From contig CAJVYK010000090.1 of assembly GCA_913009865.1 (NCBI GenBank), positions 1 to 7,974 of the forward strand: a DNA stretch of 7,974 bases. Reading direction: 5' to 3'. The notes under the pieces are model-generated. The model saw only the letters and a list, made by a program, of their open reading frames with translations. It ran no database searches and was not told where the DNA came from. Positions within the stretch are counted from its first letter, which is position 1. Each line of letters opens with the position of its first letter. Source of the stretch: an uncultured bacterium (GTDB lineage: Bacteria; Planctomycetota; Phycisphaerae; Sedimentisphaerales; Anaerobacaceae). Below, one piece after another: positions 1 through 6,422 of the stretch. The position numbers were made by a program, and so were the translations under genes.

Positions 1-27
1 CCTGACGATTGCGCTTATCATAATCAT
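1..27 (-). CDS. nifI1: NifI1, GlnB/PII-like nitrogenase regulator (5' end only)
   Basis: Only the first nine codons are present, reading MIMISAIVR; the gene runs off the left edge. The start ATG is preceded by GGAG (37-40) with nine bases between, a good ribosome binding site. PII-family proteins begin with a short hydrophobic strand followed by Arg, and NifI1 proteins characteristically start with something like MxMIRAIIRP, which this resembles. The gene lies 46 bases downstream of nifH on the same strand, the place nifI1 occupies in archaea, clostridia and sulfate reducers (nifH-nifI1-nifI2-nifD-nifK). In that family NifI1 and NifI2 form a complex that binds dinitrogenase and inhibits it when ammonium is available, relieved by 2-oxoglutarate. 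The identity rests on a short peptide plus position, so it is probable rather than certain. Another nif gene starting here is the alternative. Confidence 0.62.
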
Positions 28-73
28 AATTTGATGCTCCTTTTTTTCTTTGGGTTAACGGTACAAAACCAGG

Positions 74-898
74 TTAGACCAGCATACCGAAGTCCAGCAG
101 CAATTTTTCCAGTTCCTCGATTTCGAGCGGAGTCGGAACAATAAACATCTGGTTTTCATCGATGGCCTTTGCCAGCGCCCTGTACTCGTCGGCCTGCTCG
201 CACTGCGGTTGCCACTCGATTACAGTTTTACGTTGTATTTCAGCTCTCTGAACGTCATTGTCACGGGGTATGAAATGAACCATTTGCGTCCCTAATGCCC
301 TCGCAAGCTCTTCTATCAGCTCCTTTTCCTTGTCAACTTTACGGCTGTTGCATATCAATCCGCCGAGCCGTACGTCGCCGGACTCTGCAAACTTCATAAT
401 TCCCTTGCAGATATTATTAGCGGCGTACATCGCCATCATTTCGCCGGAACAGACGATGTATATCTCCTGTGCTTTGCCCTCGCGCATCGGCATTGCAAAG
501 CCCCCGCAGACCACGTCCCCGAGAACGTCATAGAAGACGTAGTCCAGGTTCTGGTCATCGGTGTATGCCCCAAGTTGTTCAAGCAGATTGATAGAGGTAA
601 TGATTCCCCTGCCCGCACAGCCAACGCCCGGCTCAGGCCCGCCGGACTCGACACAGAGCGTACTGCCATAGCCGGGCCGGCGGACGTCTTCCAGTTCCAC
701 GTCCTCGCCTTCCATTCGCAGGGTATCGAGAACCGTTTTCTGCGCCAGCCCGCCGAGCAGAAGCCGGGTTGAGTCGGCCTTTGGGTCACAGCCGACCACC
801 ATAACTTTTTTGCCCATCTCCACCAGAGCGGCGACCGTATTCTGCGTGGTGGTGGACTTGCCGATTCCGCCTTTTCCGTAAATTGCAACTTTTCGCAT
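74..898 (-). CDS. nifH: nitrogenase iron protein (dinitrogenase reductase) NifH
   Basis: NifH is the homodimeric ATPase that passes electrons from its single [4Fe-4S] cluster to the MoFe protein; it acts in the cytoplasm. The 274-residue product has the P-loop GKGGIGKS (residues 8-15), switch motif DPKADS (38-43), the two cluster ligands Cys94 (VGCAGRG) and Cys131 (DVVCGGF), and Arg97, equivalent to the arginine that DraT ADP-ribosylates in some species. A two-residue insertion before LDYVFYD and the overall wording resemble cluster III (anaerobe-type Mo) NifH. The reading frame stays open upstream to 1150, but the family N-terminus MRKVAIYGKGG fixes the start at 898, with a GAGAG-type ribosome binding site about seven bases upstream. 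A sigma-54 promoter lies about 90 bases upstream and a probable nifI1 follows. Nothing suggests truncation or a non-nitrogenase homologue such as BchL or CfbC. Confidence 0.97.
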   Translation of the reverse strand: MRKVAIYGKGGIGKSTTTQNTVAALVEMGKKVMVVGCDPKADSTRLLLGGLAQKTVLDTLRMEGEDVELEDVRRPGYGSTLCVESGGPEPGVGCAGRGIITSINLLEQLGAYTDDQNLDYVFYDVLGDVVCGGFAMPMREGKAQEIYIVCSGEMMAMYAANNICKGIMKFAESGDVRLGGLICNSRKVDKEKELIEELARALGTQMVHFIPRDNDVQRAEIQRKTVIEWQPQCEQADEYRALAKAIDENQMFIVPTPLEIEELEKLLLDFGMLV

Positions 899-987
899 TG
901 CTTGACTCTCTTTCTTAATAGTTATAGAAACTCTCGAATCAGTCAGTAACATTTTCATCTGTATGCACTCTTTACAAACCAATGAAT

Positions 988-1003
988 TGCAATGTATGTA
1001 CCA
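988..1003 (-). promoter_or_regulatory. sigma-54 (-24/-12) promoter of nifH
   Basis: Read on the minus strand this is TGGTACATACATTGCA. It fits the RpoN consensus TGGCAC-N5-TTGCA with one change (T for C in TGGCAC) and exact spacing between the -24 GG (1002-1001) and the -12 GC (990-989). Transcription would begin near 978, giving a leader of about 80 bases before nifH. nif operons are the classic RpoN/NifA targets and a nifA gene lies in this window. No canonical NifA upstream site (TGT-N10-ACA) could be found between 1004 and 1393. Confidence 0.8.
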
Positions 1004-1211
1004 GACTACCCCTCGGCAGAGTTTTTTTTGGCACATCCAACGAAAAAGGGTTTTCGGATAAATACAATGAGGGCGGGGTAAAATACTCAACTCTTGATTA
1101 GTAAGAGATTTAGAAGAAGCCGGATCGCTATTTACACCTATAGAATTCAATGTTTTTTATGCGCAGCTCAATTGCAATTTCCATCAGAGCAATCGGGCCG
1201 GGTTCACTGAG

Positions 1212-1231
1212 AGTGAAATAATTGTCACTTA
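1212..1231. repeat. 20-base repeat, copy A, upstream of nifH
   Basis: The sequence AGTGAAATAATTGTCACTTA recurs at 1332-1351 with one change (A to G at position 16), exactly 120 bases away and in the same orientation. It contains a dyad, AGTGA-N8-TCACT, and in this copy the left half is also mirrored by TTCACT at 1203-1208 (TTCACT-GAG-AGTGAA). Two readings are possible. It could be a binding site for the enhancer-binding protein acting on the nifH promoter about 230 bases downstream, or one of the multiple internal repeats found at the ends of some insertion sequences (IS21-like), left as a remnant. No transposase coding is visible. Confidence 0.7.
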
Positions 1232-1303
1232 TTCTGTAGATGATTTGTTATGCGGAAAATTTAAGCCGTGTAACTAACTGCCAGTGCAGAAGTTATGATA
1301 ATG

Positions 1304-1317
1304 GGACAAAAATGTCC
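1304..1317. repeat. perfect palindrome GGACA-AAAA-TGTCC between the two 20-base repeats
   Basis: Five-base arms GGACA and TGTCC flank an AAAA centre. It lies between the two copies of the 20-base repeat. It could form a small hairpin in the transcript of the GLUG gene, whose stop is at 1394, but no T-run follows on the minus strand, so it is a poor terminator. The core ACA-N4-TGT resembles the repeat pair in front of nifA. It may be an operator or part of an insertion-sequence end. Confidence 0.5.
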
Positions 1318-1331
1318 ACCTCAGCCGTAAA

Positions 1332-1351
1332 AGTGAAATAATTGTCGCTTA
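1332..1351. repeat. 20-base repeat, copy B, upstream of nifH
   Basis: Second copy of the repeat at 1212-1231, reading AGTGAAATAATTGTCGCTTA, 19 of 20 identical. It sits 42 bases downstream of the stop codon of the GLUG gene. The change makes its dyad weaker (AGTGA-N8-TCGCT). Together with copy A and the palindrome at 1304-1317 it forms a roughly 150-base structured block. The rest of the 899-1393 intergenic region holds the nifH promoter and nothing else I can recognise. Confidence 0.65.
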
Positions 1352-1393
1352 GACGATTTTTACTCTCCGCAACAGATACTAAATAACCTCTGC

Positions 1394-3433
1394 CTACTCT
1401 ACACCTCTCAGCCAGTTGTCGACAAATACTTCAAGGTCAAGCATATCAACGAAGTCATCGCGAATCTTAGGGGCAATATCAGCAGATGGGTTGCCGGGTG
1501 CTTGAAGCCATTGATCACCAAGCACCGCAAAATCCAAAAAGTCAACACCATCAGGACATGTGAAGTCGCCCTTTGCGAACTCGAATGCTAAGGCGGGATA
1601 ATCGGCGCCTTGGGTACATAGCCGCCAGAGTTCAGCCTGGCCGTTATCCGACTCACCCAGGAAATCCCAGCCTGAGTTGATGTAGGTTGTATCTGTCTGC
1701 ATCTGCAGGGTTGTCAGGCCAAGAACATTGGTCGCTGTTCCTGTGCTTGCGGCACTGTATCCTATCGCTATCCCGGTAAGGGTCATATCCCAGAAAGAGT
1801 CGCTTATCTGGCCATTATTGTATCCGACCAATGCACCGTAGTTCCCGGCAAGGCTGACCTGGCCGATGCTATATGAATTGCTAAGGGGATCGGAGTTTTG
1901 TCCGACGAGTCCTCCGACACTACTTGTCCCTGATATATCACCTTCGTTATAGCAGTTACTGATATCGCCAAAGTTGGTTCCGGCGATGCCGGCAACACGA
2001 TAATTGCCGTTTATCTCGGCAAGATTATAGCAGCTATTGACATCGCCATTGCTGTTCTTGCCTACCAGCCCACCGATGTCATCAATGCCGTTTATTCGAC
2101 CAGTGGTGAAGCAGCGTTCTATTGTTCCGCCTGAATTCAATCCCACCAGTCCTGCTGTCAAATCAGGCCCTTCTATGTTGGCGTCTTCGATACCCAAATC
2201 CTGGATTGTCGAACCGTAGCCTGCGTAGCTGATCAGAGCCATGTTTGCAGTAGTAAAATCGATATCGAAAGTAAGGTTTTTTATTGAATAGCCGTTTCCA
2301 TTTAGTGTTCCGGTGAAGTATCCGAGGGGCATATAGTCATTAACGTCAGCTATGTTAATATCGTTGGCAAGCTCTATATAACCGTTCCAATCGGTCGGGC
2401 GTTTGCTCAGGCAAACAAGATCATTGGCTGATGAGAGAATAAATGGATCAATTTCGGTCCCGATACCGGGATATACCTGTGTGACGGTGTTGTTAATTAC
2501 GGTTCCGGTTGAGTTTTCCCAGGCCAGACGTGGGTAGTCAATTGCTTCGTCTATCTTCCATGTTCCATTTGCCCAGCCTGTATAGTTGTCGGCGGTTTTC
2601 ATTTGTGCCGTTGATCTTCCAAAGCCGCCATAGCTGACGGTCGTGCCGGAAGCGGTCATATCCCAAAACCCCATTATGACTCTTCCCCAGCCTCCTTCGC
2701 CGACCAGTCCTCCCACATCTGAGCTTCCGCTGACTGTGGCGATGCTATATGAGTATCTGACCTCGGCGCCGTTTCTTCCCACCAGTCCGCCAACCGCCCA
2801 TGTCCCGGATACGTTTCCTACTGTGTAGCAATCTTCGATGCGGCCTCCCCAGCATTCGCCAACCAGTCCACCTGTATCTGCTCTTGTGTTGACAATATTG
2901 CTATCAGCATAACATCGTTCAATTGTTGCACTCTGATTGCGTCCAACGAGACTTCCGACGAATTGGCCGTCTGCGTTTATGGTGCAATCTTCAAGACCGA
3001 GGTCGTGAATACGCCCTGGCGGATAGGCGTAGCCGAAAAGTCCGATGTACCCGCTACCCGTGCCGGTCGAATCAATCGTGAGATTTTGAATGGTATATCC
3101 GTTGCCGTCAAAATTTCCAGTATACTTAACGCCATCGGCATCGTTTCCCCAAAAGTCAGTGCCATACGATATGACCGCTGCCGTGTAAGTTCTTCCTGCC
3201 AGGTTAACGTCGCTATCGAGCCTGACGTAATCGTCCCAGAAATTTGGATCGGCGGCAAATTCATCAAAATCTGCCAGAGATTGAATCAGGTACGGATTAC
3301 CTGATGTCCCACTGCCAGTTAAAGCGAATGAAATCCCCGGAATTAAAAGAATTGACCATAGCACAATAAATATCTCTTTTTTCGAGACTGTAGCATATAC
3401 GAACAATGTCATTAGATTTATTTGGTTACTCAT
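1394..3433 (-). CDS. secreted GLUG-repeat protein with C-terminal dockerin-like module
   Basis: A 679-residue protein of unknown role, expected outside the cytoplasm. A signal peptide is visible: Lys18-Lys19, a hydrophobic core (residues 21-34) and a likely cut after ISFA at 37. The rest is two homologous halves. Each opens with a G(T)xxxPxxI strand and a GxGYxIxNLT segment, then carries GLUG units of 26-27 residues (GGLVGxNxGxIxxCY pattern; four in the first half, five in the second), then a FWDMT-to-DYPxLA(W/F)E module. Residues 622-679 hold two acidic helix-loop units (VDFLDFAVLGDQWL and VDMLDLEVFVDNWL), typical of dockerin-like tails in Phycisphaerae surface proteins. GLUG repeats form beta-rich, probably solenoid, adhesin-like structures. 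GGAGGT at 3442-3447, eight bases before the ATG, fixes the start. It sits between nifA and nifH without an evident functional link. Confidence 0.88.
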   Translation of the reverse strand: MSNQINLMTLFVYATVSKKEIFIVLWSILLIPGISFALTGSGTSGNPYLIQSLADFDEFAADPNFWDDYVRLDSDVNLAGRTYTAAVISYGTDFWGNDADGVKYTGNFDGNGYTIQNLTIDSTGTGSGYIGLFGYAYPPGRIHDLGLEDCTINADGQFVGSLVGRNQSATIERCYADSNIVNTRADTGGLVGECWGGRIEDCYTVGNVSGTWAVGGLVGRNGAEVRYSYSIATVSGSSDVGGLVGEGGWGRVIMGFWDMTASGTTVSYGGFGRSTAQMKTADNYTGWANGTWKIDEAIDYPRLAWENSTGTVINNTVTQVYPGIGTEIDPFILSSANDLVCLSKRPTDWNGYIELANDINIADVNDYMPLGYFTGTLNGNGYSIKNLTFDIDFTTANMALISYAGYGSTIQDLGIEDANIEGPDLTAGLVGLNSGGTIERCFTTGRINGIDDIGGLVGKNSNGDVNSCYNLAEINGNYRVAGIAGTNFGDISNCYNEGDISGTSSVGGLVGQNSDPLSNSYSIGQVSLAGNYGALVGYNNGQISDSFWDMTLTGIAIGYSAASTGTATNVLGLTTLQMQTDTTYINSGWDFLGESDNGQAELWRLCTQGADYPALAFEFAKGDFTCPDGVDFLDFAVLGDQWLQAPGNPSADIAPKIRDDFVDMLDLEVFVDNWLRGVE

Positions 3434-3650
3434 TTCACCATACCTCCATAATTAATTAGTTGCGGAAAGCAATAAAAAAAACAATTGTCCAATAATAACA
3501 TACAAAGACCGTTAAAACAACCAAAACCTGCCTGTTTCTTGAGTTTTCCGGGTCTAACTGAATATCCGAGTTCTTTTCCCTTCGCCTGTTCAACTAATGT
3601 GGCCTCTGTCATAATATAAAGCATATTCACCAAGCAGAAAATTTAGCTCA

Positions 3651-3702
3651 CCACGAAGTTAAAGAAGTTAAAGAACAAAATATCTTTTCGTGTTATTCGT
3701 GG
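3651..3702. repeat. inverted repeat CCACGAA / TTCGTGG with internal 9-base tandem repeat
   Basis: Seven-base arms CCACGAA (3651-3657) and TTCGTGG (3696-3702) enclose 38 bases, which include two direct copies of AAGTTAAAG (3656-3664 and 3665-3673). Intergenic elements with the flavour of CACCACGAAG...TTCGTGG are, from memory, common in environmental planctomycete and deltaproteobacterial genomes; that is recollection and has not been tested by a search. The stretch 3434-3769 otherwise contains only the ribosome binding site of the GLUG gene; no confident promoter was found. Confidence 0.55.
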
Positions 3703-3769
3703 TTTAAAACACCTATCTACCTGTACTATAATGGGTTACAACCCTTTTTGCCGGGTTAATCTGCCACAA

Positions 3770-4063
3770 ATCACCCTTCATCTGCCTCATATCACACTTC
3801 ACCTGCGACATATCACGCTTCATCTGTGGCATATCACACTTCATCTGTGGCATATCACGCTTCATCTGCCTCAGGTCACGCTTACTTTGCCACGGAGTAA
3901 GCTTACTTTGTCACATATCAGGCTTCATTTGTGGCATATCACGCGTTACCTGTCACATATCACGCTTACTTTGCCATGATGTAACGTTACAACGCTTCAA
4001 TGTAAGGCTGCAATATCACAGAGTAAGCTTGCGATGCCACATTGTAGACTTGCAACGGAGATA
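3770..4063. repeat. degenerate 21-base tandem repeat array, about 14 units
   Basis: Fourteen consecutive units of exactly 21 bases can be laid out without gaps, beginning at 3770, 3791, 3812, 3833, 3854 and so on. The best-conserved units (3-5) read ATCACRCTTCATCTGYSKCAK. A second flavour replaces CTTCATCTG with CTTACTTTG (units 6, 7 and 10), and the last units (from 3980) drift to TGTAAxxxTxCAA forms. There are no unique spacers, so it is not a CRISPR. At unit junctions TGTG-N6-CACA dyads form. The period is a multiple of three and also two turns of B-DNA. The plus strand stays open for 82 codons as an HITLHLW heptad and the minus strand reads MPQMKRD-like heptads interrupted by TGA in units 7, 9 and 12; neither has a ribosome binding site. 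A few more diverged units may precede 3770. Confidence 0.85.
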
Positions 4064-4070
4064 AATATAA

Positions 4071-4220
4071 TTATTCATCGTTGGGGGCATGATCTGCTTT
4101 GTGCTCATTTGCAGGTTTGCCAAACAAGGCATTCAAACGCTTAAGACGCTTACCGAGGACAATAAGGATAACATCAAATGCAACAATTGCTAAAACTATG
4201 ATTATTCCTTCACCAGCCAT
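4071..4220 (-). CDS. small single-span membrane protein, unknown function
   Basis: A 49-residue product beginning MAGEGIII, with one hydrophobic segment (about residues 5-22), then a basic stretch GKRLKRL and a charged, His/Asp-rich tail ending HAPNDE. The positive charges after the span suggest the tail is cytoplasmic. The frame is open further upstream to 4322, but GAGG at 4226-4229, about five bases before the ATG at 4220, favours the shorter form. It ends about ten bases before the 21-base repeat array. I do not recognise a family. It could be a chance reading frame, though a clean membrane span plus a ribosome binding site argues for a real gene. Confidence 0.5.
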   Translation of the reverse strand: MAGEGIIIVLAIVAFDVILIVLGKRLKRLNALFGKPANEHKADHAPNDE

Positions 4221-4383
4221 AATAGCCTCATACTTACATTTAGAGCCTCTAATCAAAATGAATCGTTGTACCAAAAGTGAGCGTTTTTCGTCCGACAAGG
4301 AAGGCGAAACAGGCATAGCCATAACTATTCCGATGCAGGCCGACTATGTCCAGACGACAAAAGAGCCATTTGCAGACCAAATT

Positions 4384-4491
4384 CTAATTATTCTTCTTAT
4401 CTTTTTTTAATTTTCGTTTTTCCTTCGGATTAAGCAGGGCCTTTTTCTGTTGTTCCTTTTTGCCTTTATCTTTTTTCCCCTTGTCACCCAT
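4384..4491 (-). CDS. very small lysine-rich protein (35 residues)
   Basis: Begins MGDKGKKDKGKKEQQKK and ends with KEKRKLKKDKKNN; about half the residues are lysine. The start has a good ribosome binding site, AAGGA at 4501-4505, nine bases upstream. Small proteins opening with MGDKxxKxK and made almost wholly of Lys with Glu, Asp and Gln are, from memory, scattered across many bacterial genomes as uncharacterised proteins; binding to nucleic acid is plausible from the charge but not shown. It lies on the same strand as its neighbours, between nifA and the small membrane protein, and inside the segment bounded by the 12-base inverted repeat. No partner is evident. Confidence 0.68.
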   Translation of the reverse strand: MGDKGKKDKGKKEQQKKALLNPKEKRKLKKDKKNN

Positions 4492-4531
4492 ATCTGTTTT
4501 TCCTTATTTTTCTGCTCAAACTCTTCTATTT

Positions 4532-4594
4532 CAGATTCTTACTTTGTCTCAGGGTAACTTAACTTTGCCATGATGTAAAGCTGCAATTTAACGA
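4532..4594. repeat. second, short copy of the 21-base tandem repeat (3 units)
   Basis: Three in-register units (4532-4552, 4553-4573, 4574-4594) match the CTTACTTTG and TGTAA flavours of the main array at 3770-4063; for example CTTACTTTG and ACTTTGCCATGATGTAA occur in both, the latter at 3969-3985 and 4562-4578. A partial fourth unit may begin at 4595 with TGTAAA. The two arrays are separated by about 470 bases containing the two small genes. Confidence 0.7.
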
Positions 4595-4635
4595 TGTAAA
4601 ATTAGAGGCTCTTATAATAACTAATAACGCACTCT

Positions 4636-4654
4636 AATCTCGCCGGTTGAGATT
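4636..4654. other. short hairpin downstream of nifA
   Basis: AATCTC (4636-4641) and GAGATT (4649-4654) form a six-base stem around GCCGGTT. It lies about 40 bases beyond the nifA stop. No T-run follows the stem on the minus strand (the T-rich stretch at about 4671-4682 comes before it), so it is at best an imperfect nifA terminator. Confidence 0.3.
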
Positions 4655-4695
4655 TCTGTCTTCTGTCTAAAAAAATAAAAATCGGACGGTGTGAG

Positions 4696-6246
4696 TTATT
4701 TAAAGATTCGACAATAGTCTATCTTGAGCTTTTCAATTTTGTAACGCAGCATTCGTGAGGTAATGCCCAACTCTTGCGCCGCTACAGCTATTTTCCCCTT
4801 AGAATGCTTAAGCGCATCGGTTATCATATCTTTCTCCAGCACTCTGACACGCGAGCGAAGCAGTCCCGACGATGAGATGTCGGAACTGCCGGGTGTTTGG
4901 AGCGTCGGCGGCAGATTGTGGCCGTGAATTACCCCATCGGTGCTCAGCAGTACAGCGTATTCGATACAATTCTCCAGCTCGCGGACATTGCCCGGCCAAT
5001 GGTAATCCAGCATCATATTGATAGCCGGCGTGCTGATACGGCGGACATCTTTGCTCATTTTCCCGGAGTATTTTTCCACGAAATGATTGGCCAAAAGCAG
5101 AATATCGCTCTTGCGGTCCCGCAAAGGGGGCAGGAAGATTTGAAAAACATTGATGCGGTAATACAAATCTATTCGGAACGTCCCTTCTTTTACCGCTGTT
5201 TCCAGGTTGCTATTCGTTGCTGTGATGATTCGTACATTGGCTTTTAGCGTTTTATTGCTGCCAACGCGCTCGAATTCCCGTTCCTGAACGACCCGCAGAA
5301 GCTTAACCTGCATCGAGGGCGAGAAATCACCGATTTCGTCAAGAAAGATAGTACCGCCTTCGGCCTCTTCGATTCGGCCGATTCGAGTGTATAGTGCTCC
5401 GGTGAATGCGCCTTTCTCATGACCGAAGAGTTCGCTTTCCAGCAGGTTTTCGTTCAGAGCGGCACAGTTGACCTTTACAAACGGCTGCTTATTTCTGATG
5501 CTGCTGTAGTGGATTGCCGAGGCCACCAGTTCCTTGCCCGTGCCCGACTCGCCACGAACCAGCACGGTTGTGTCGGTCTTGGCAACCTGGTAAATTTTTG
5601 TATAAACGCTGCGCATGATTTTGGAGTTTCCGATGATGTTTTCCGGCCGAAAGCGTTCTCCCACAGCGTCTCGCAATCGCAGGTTCTCGGCCTCCAGCGT
5701 CTGGCGCGACAGTTTAGCTGTGCGCCTGGCCTTAACGTCGTTAGCGATTATGCTGGAGACGATACTAAGGAGACGCTCATCTTCATCGAGCGAACCTGTC
5801 TGGTCGTAAAGTATATCGGTTGATAACGTCCCCACAACTTCGCTTCCAATGGTAATGGGCACGCAAACGAAACTTACATCTTTGCTTTTCTGCTTGCCTC
5901 GCCTGTGGATGCGATCACAGAAACGCGGCTCCATAGAGATTCTGGGGACTATAGCGGGCTTACCAGTCTGTATCACCGTCCCAATGATTCCTTCGCCTCG
6001 CCGATACCGAAGCTGCTGTGACTGATCAGAACGGATATTCCTGGCGGCCTCCACAACCAGCTCGGTACCATCAGAGCTTAGAAGCATTACCGTGCCGTGA
6101 CTCATAGCGAGTTCGTGGTCCAAAACATCCAGGATTTCCAAAAGCATCTCCCTTTGACCCGACCGTGTGGCCATAATCTTTGCGACCGAATAAAGAGCCT
6201 GCAACTCTCGCTTGTGACGGTTGTTATGGGGTAATTGCTTAAGCAT
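4696..6246 (-). CDS. nifA: NifA, sigma-54-dependent transcriptional activator of nif genes
   Basis: A 516-residue enhancer-binding protein. Residues 15-170 are a GAF domain with NifA wording (GEGIIGTVIQTGKPAIVPRI). The AAA+ domain (about 203-425) has Walker A GESGTGKE (232-239), the sigma-54 contact loop GAFTGA (279-284), Walker B TIFLDE (299-304), sensor TATN (342-345), Arg358 and Arg364 as finger candidates, and WPGNVREL (417-424). A Fis-type helix-turn-helix ends the protein (about 484-507). Length and order match NifA; NorR or another GAF-type activator is the alternative, but the nearby nifH favours NifA. The linker after the AAA+ domain lacks the CxxxxC pair of oxygen-sensing NifA proteins. 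The start at 6246 is the first ATG after an in-frame TAA; its ribosome binding site is weak (AGG about 18 bases upstream). A sigma-54 promoter lies upstream, suggesting self-activation or control by NtrC. Confidence 0.9.
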   Translation of the reverse strand: MLKQLPHNNRHKRELQALYSVAKIMATRSGQREMLLEILDVLDHELAMSHGTVMLLSSDGTELVVEAARNIRSDQSQQLRYRRGEGIIGTVIQTGKPAIVPRISMEPRFCDRIHRRGKQKSKDVSFVCVPITIGSEVVGTLSTDILYDQTGSLDEDERLLSIVSSIIANDVKARRTAKLSRQTLEAENLRLRDAVGERFRPENIIGNSKIMRSVYTKIYQVAKTDTTVLVRGESGTGKELVASAIHYSSIRNKQPFVKVNCAALNENLLESELFGHEKGAFTGALYTRIGRIEEAEGGTIFLDEIGDFSPSMQVKLLRVVQEREFERVGSNKTLKANVRIITATNSNLETAVKEGTFRIDLYYRINVFQIFLPPLRDRKSDILLLANHFVEKYSGKMSKDVRRISTPAINMMLDYHWPGNVRELENCIEYAVLLSTDGVIHGHNLPPTLQTPGSSDISSSGLLRSRVRVLEKDMITDALKHSKGKIAVAAQELGITSRMLRYKIEKLKIDYCRIFK

Positions 6247-6249
6247 AAA

Positions 6250-6293
6250 TTACATTTTCGTAGACCTAATGGCAATGGGTTACATTTTTGTAG
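6250..6293. promoter_or_regulatory. paired 14-base repeats in the nifA leader, possible operator
   Basis: TTACATTTTCGTAG (6250-6263) and TTACATTTTTGTAG (6280-6293) differ by one base, lie 30 bases apart (about three helical turns) and have the same orientation. The second is a dyad, TACA-TTTT-TGTA. The first begins three bases upstream of the nifA ATG, where it overlaps the expected ribosome binding site. A protein bound there could block translation or transcription of nifA, but this is inference. Confidence 0.5.
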
Positions 6294-6422
6294 CTATAGA
6301 ACAAAATAATTTCTCGTAACAATCATGCTGTTTTTTCAGCTATAAAGCTCTTCCCTGCTCAGTTAGCGGTATTGGTAAAACAAATTTCAATTGTTCGCTC
6401 TATTATCTCATTACTAAAGTTT

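Larger units (their letters stand above)
4242..4612. repeat. 12-base perfect inverted repeat bounding a 371-base segment
   Basis: AGAGCCTCTAAT at 4242-4253 is the exact reverse complement of ATTAGAGGCTCT at 4601-4612. The segment between holds the lysine-rich small gene and the short second 21-base array. No target-site duplication is visible just outside the arms, and no transposase is present. It may be a relic of a small inverted-repeat element or chance; the half AGAG-C-CTCT is itself palindromic, which makes a chance match easier. Confidence 0.35.

Noticed and set aside
1027..1042. Sigma-54 promoter on the plus strand starting TTGGCAC
   Set aside because: TGGCAC is present but the -12 position reads AACGA instead of TTGCA, and no plus-strand gene follows.
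899..1150. 84-codon N-terminal extension of the nifH frame
   Set aside because: The frame is open by chance; the extension has no family similarity, contains the sigma-54 promoter, and MRKVAIYGKGG at 898 is the family N-terminus.
3430..3633. 67-codon minus-strand frame overlapping the start of the GLUG gene by ATGA
   Set aside because: It opens with TTG, has no ribosome binding site and no recognisable content. The GGAGGT inside it serves the GLUG gene.
3731..3979. 82-codon plus-strand frame made of HITLHLW-like heptads
   Set aside because: It is a by-product of the 21-base repeat, whose period is a multiple of three. There is no ribosome binding site and the frame ends where the units diverge.
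3770..3980. CRP/FNR-type sites at repeat junctions (TGTG-N6-CACA)
   Set aside because: The spacing is two bases shorter than the CRP consensus and the dyads arise from the tandem repeat itself; no gene is placed to be controlled by them.
3770..4063. CRISPR array
   Set aside because: Units are adjacent and degenerate with no unique spacers, and no cas genes are present.
4099..4410. 103-codon plus-strand frame
   Set aside because: It lies antisense to the two small genes, which have ribosome binding sites; it has none and no recognisable motif.
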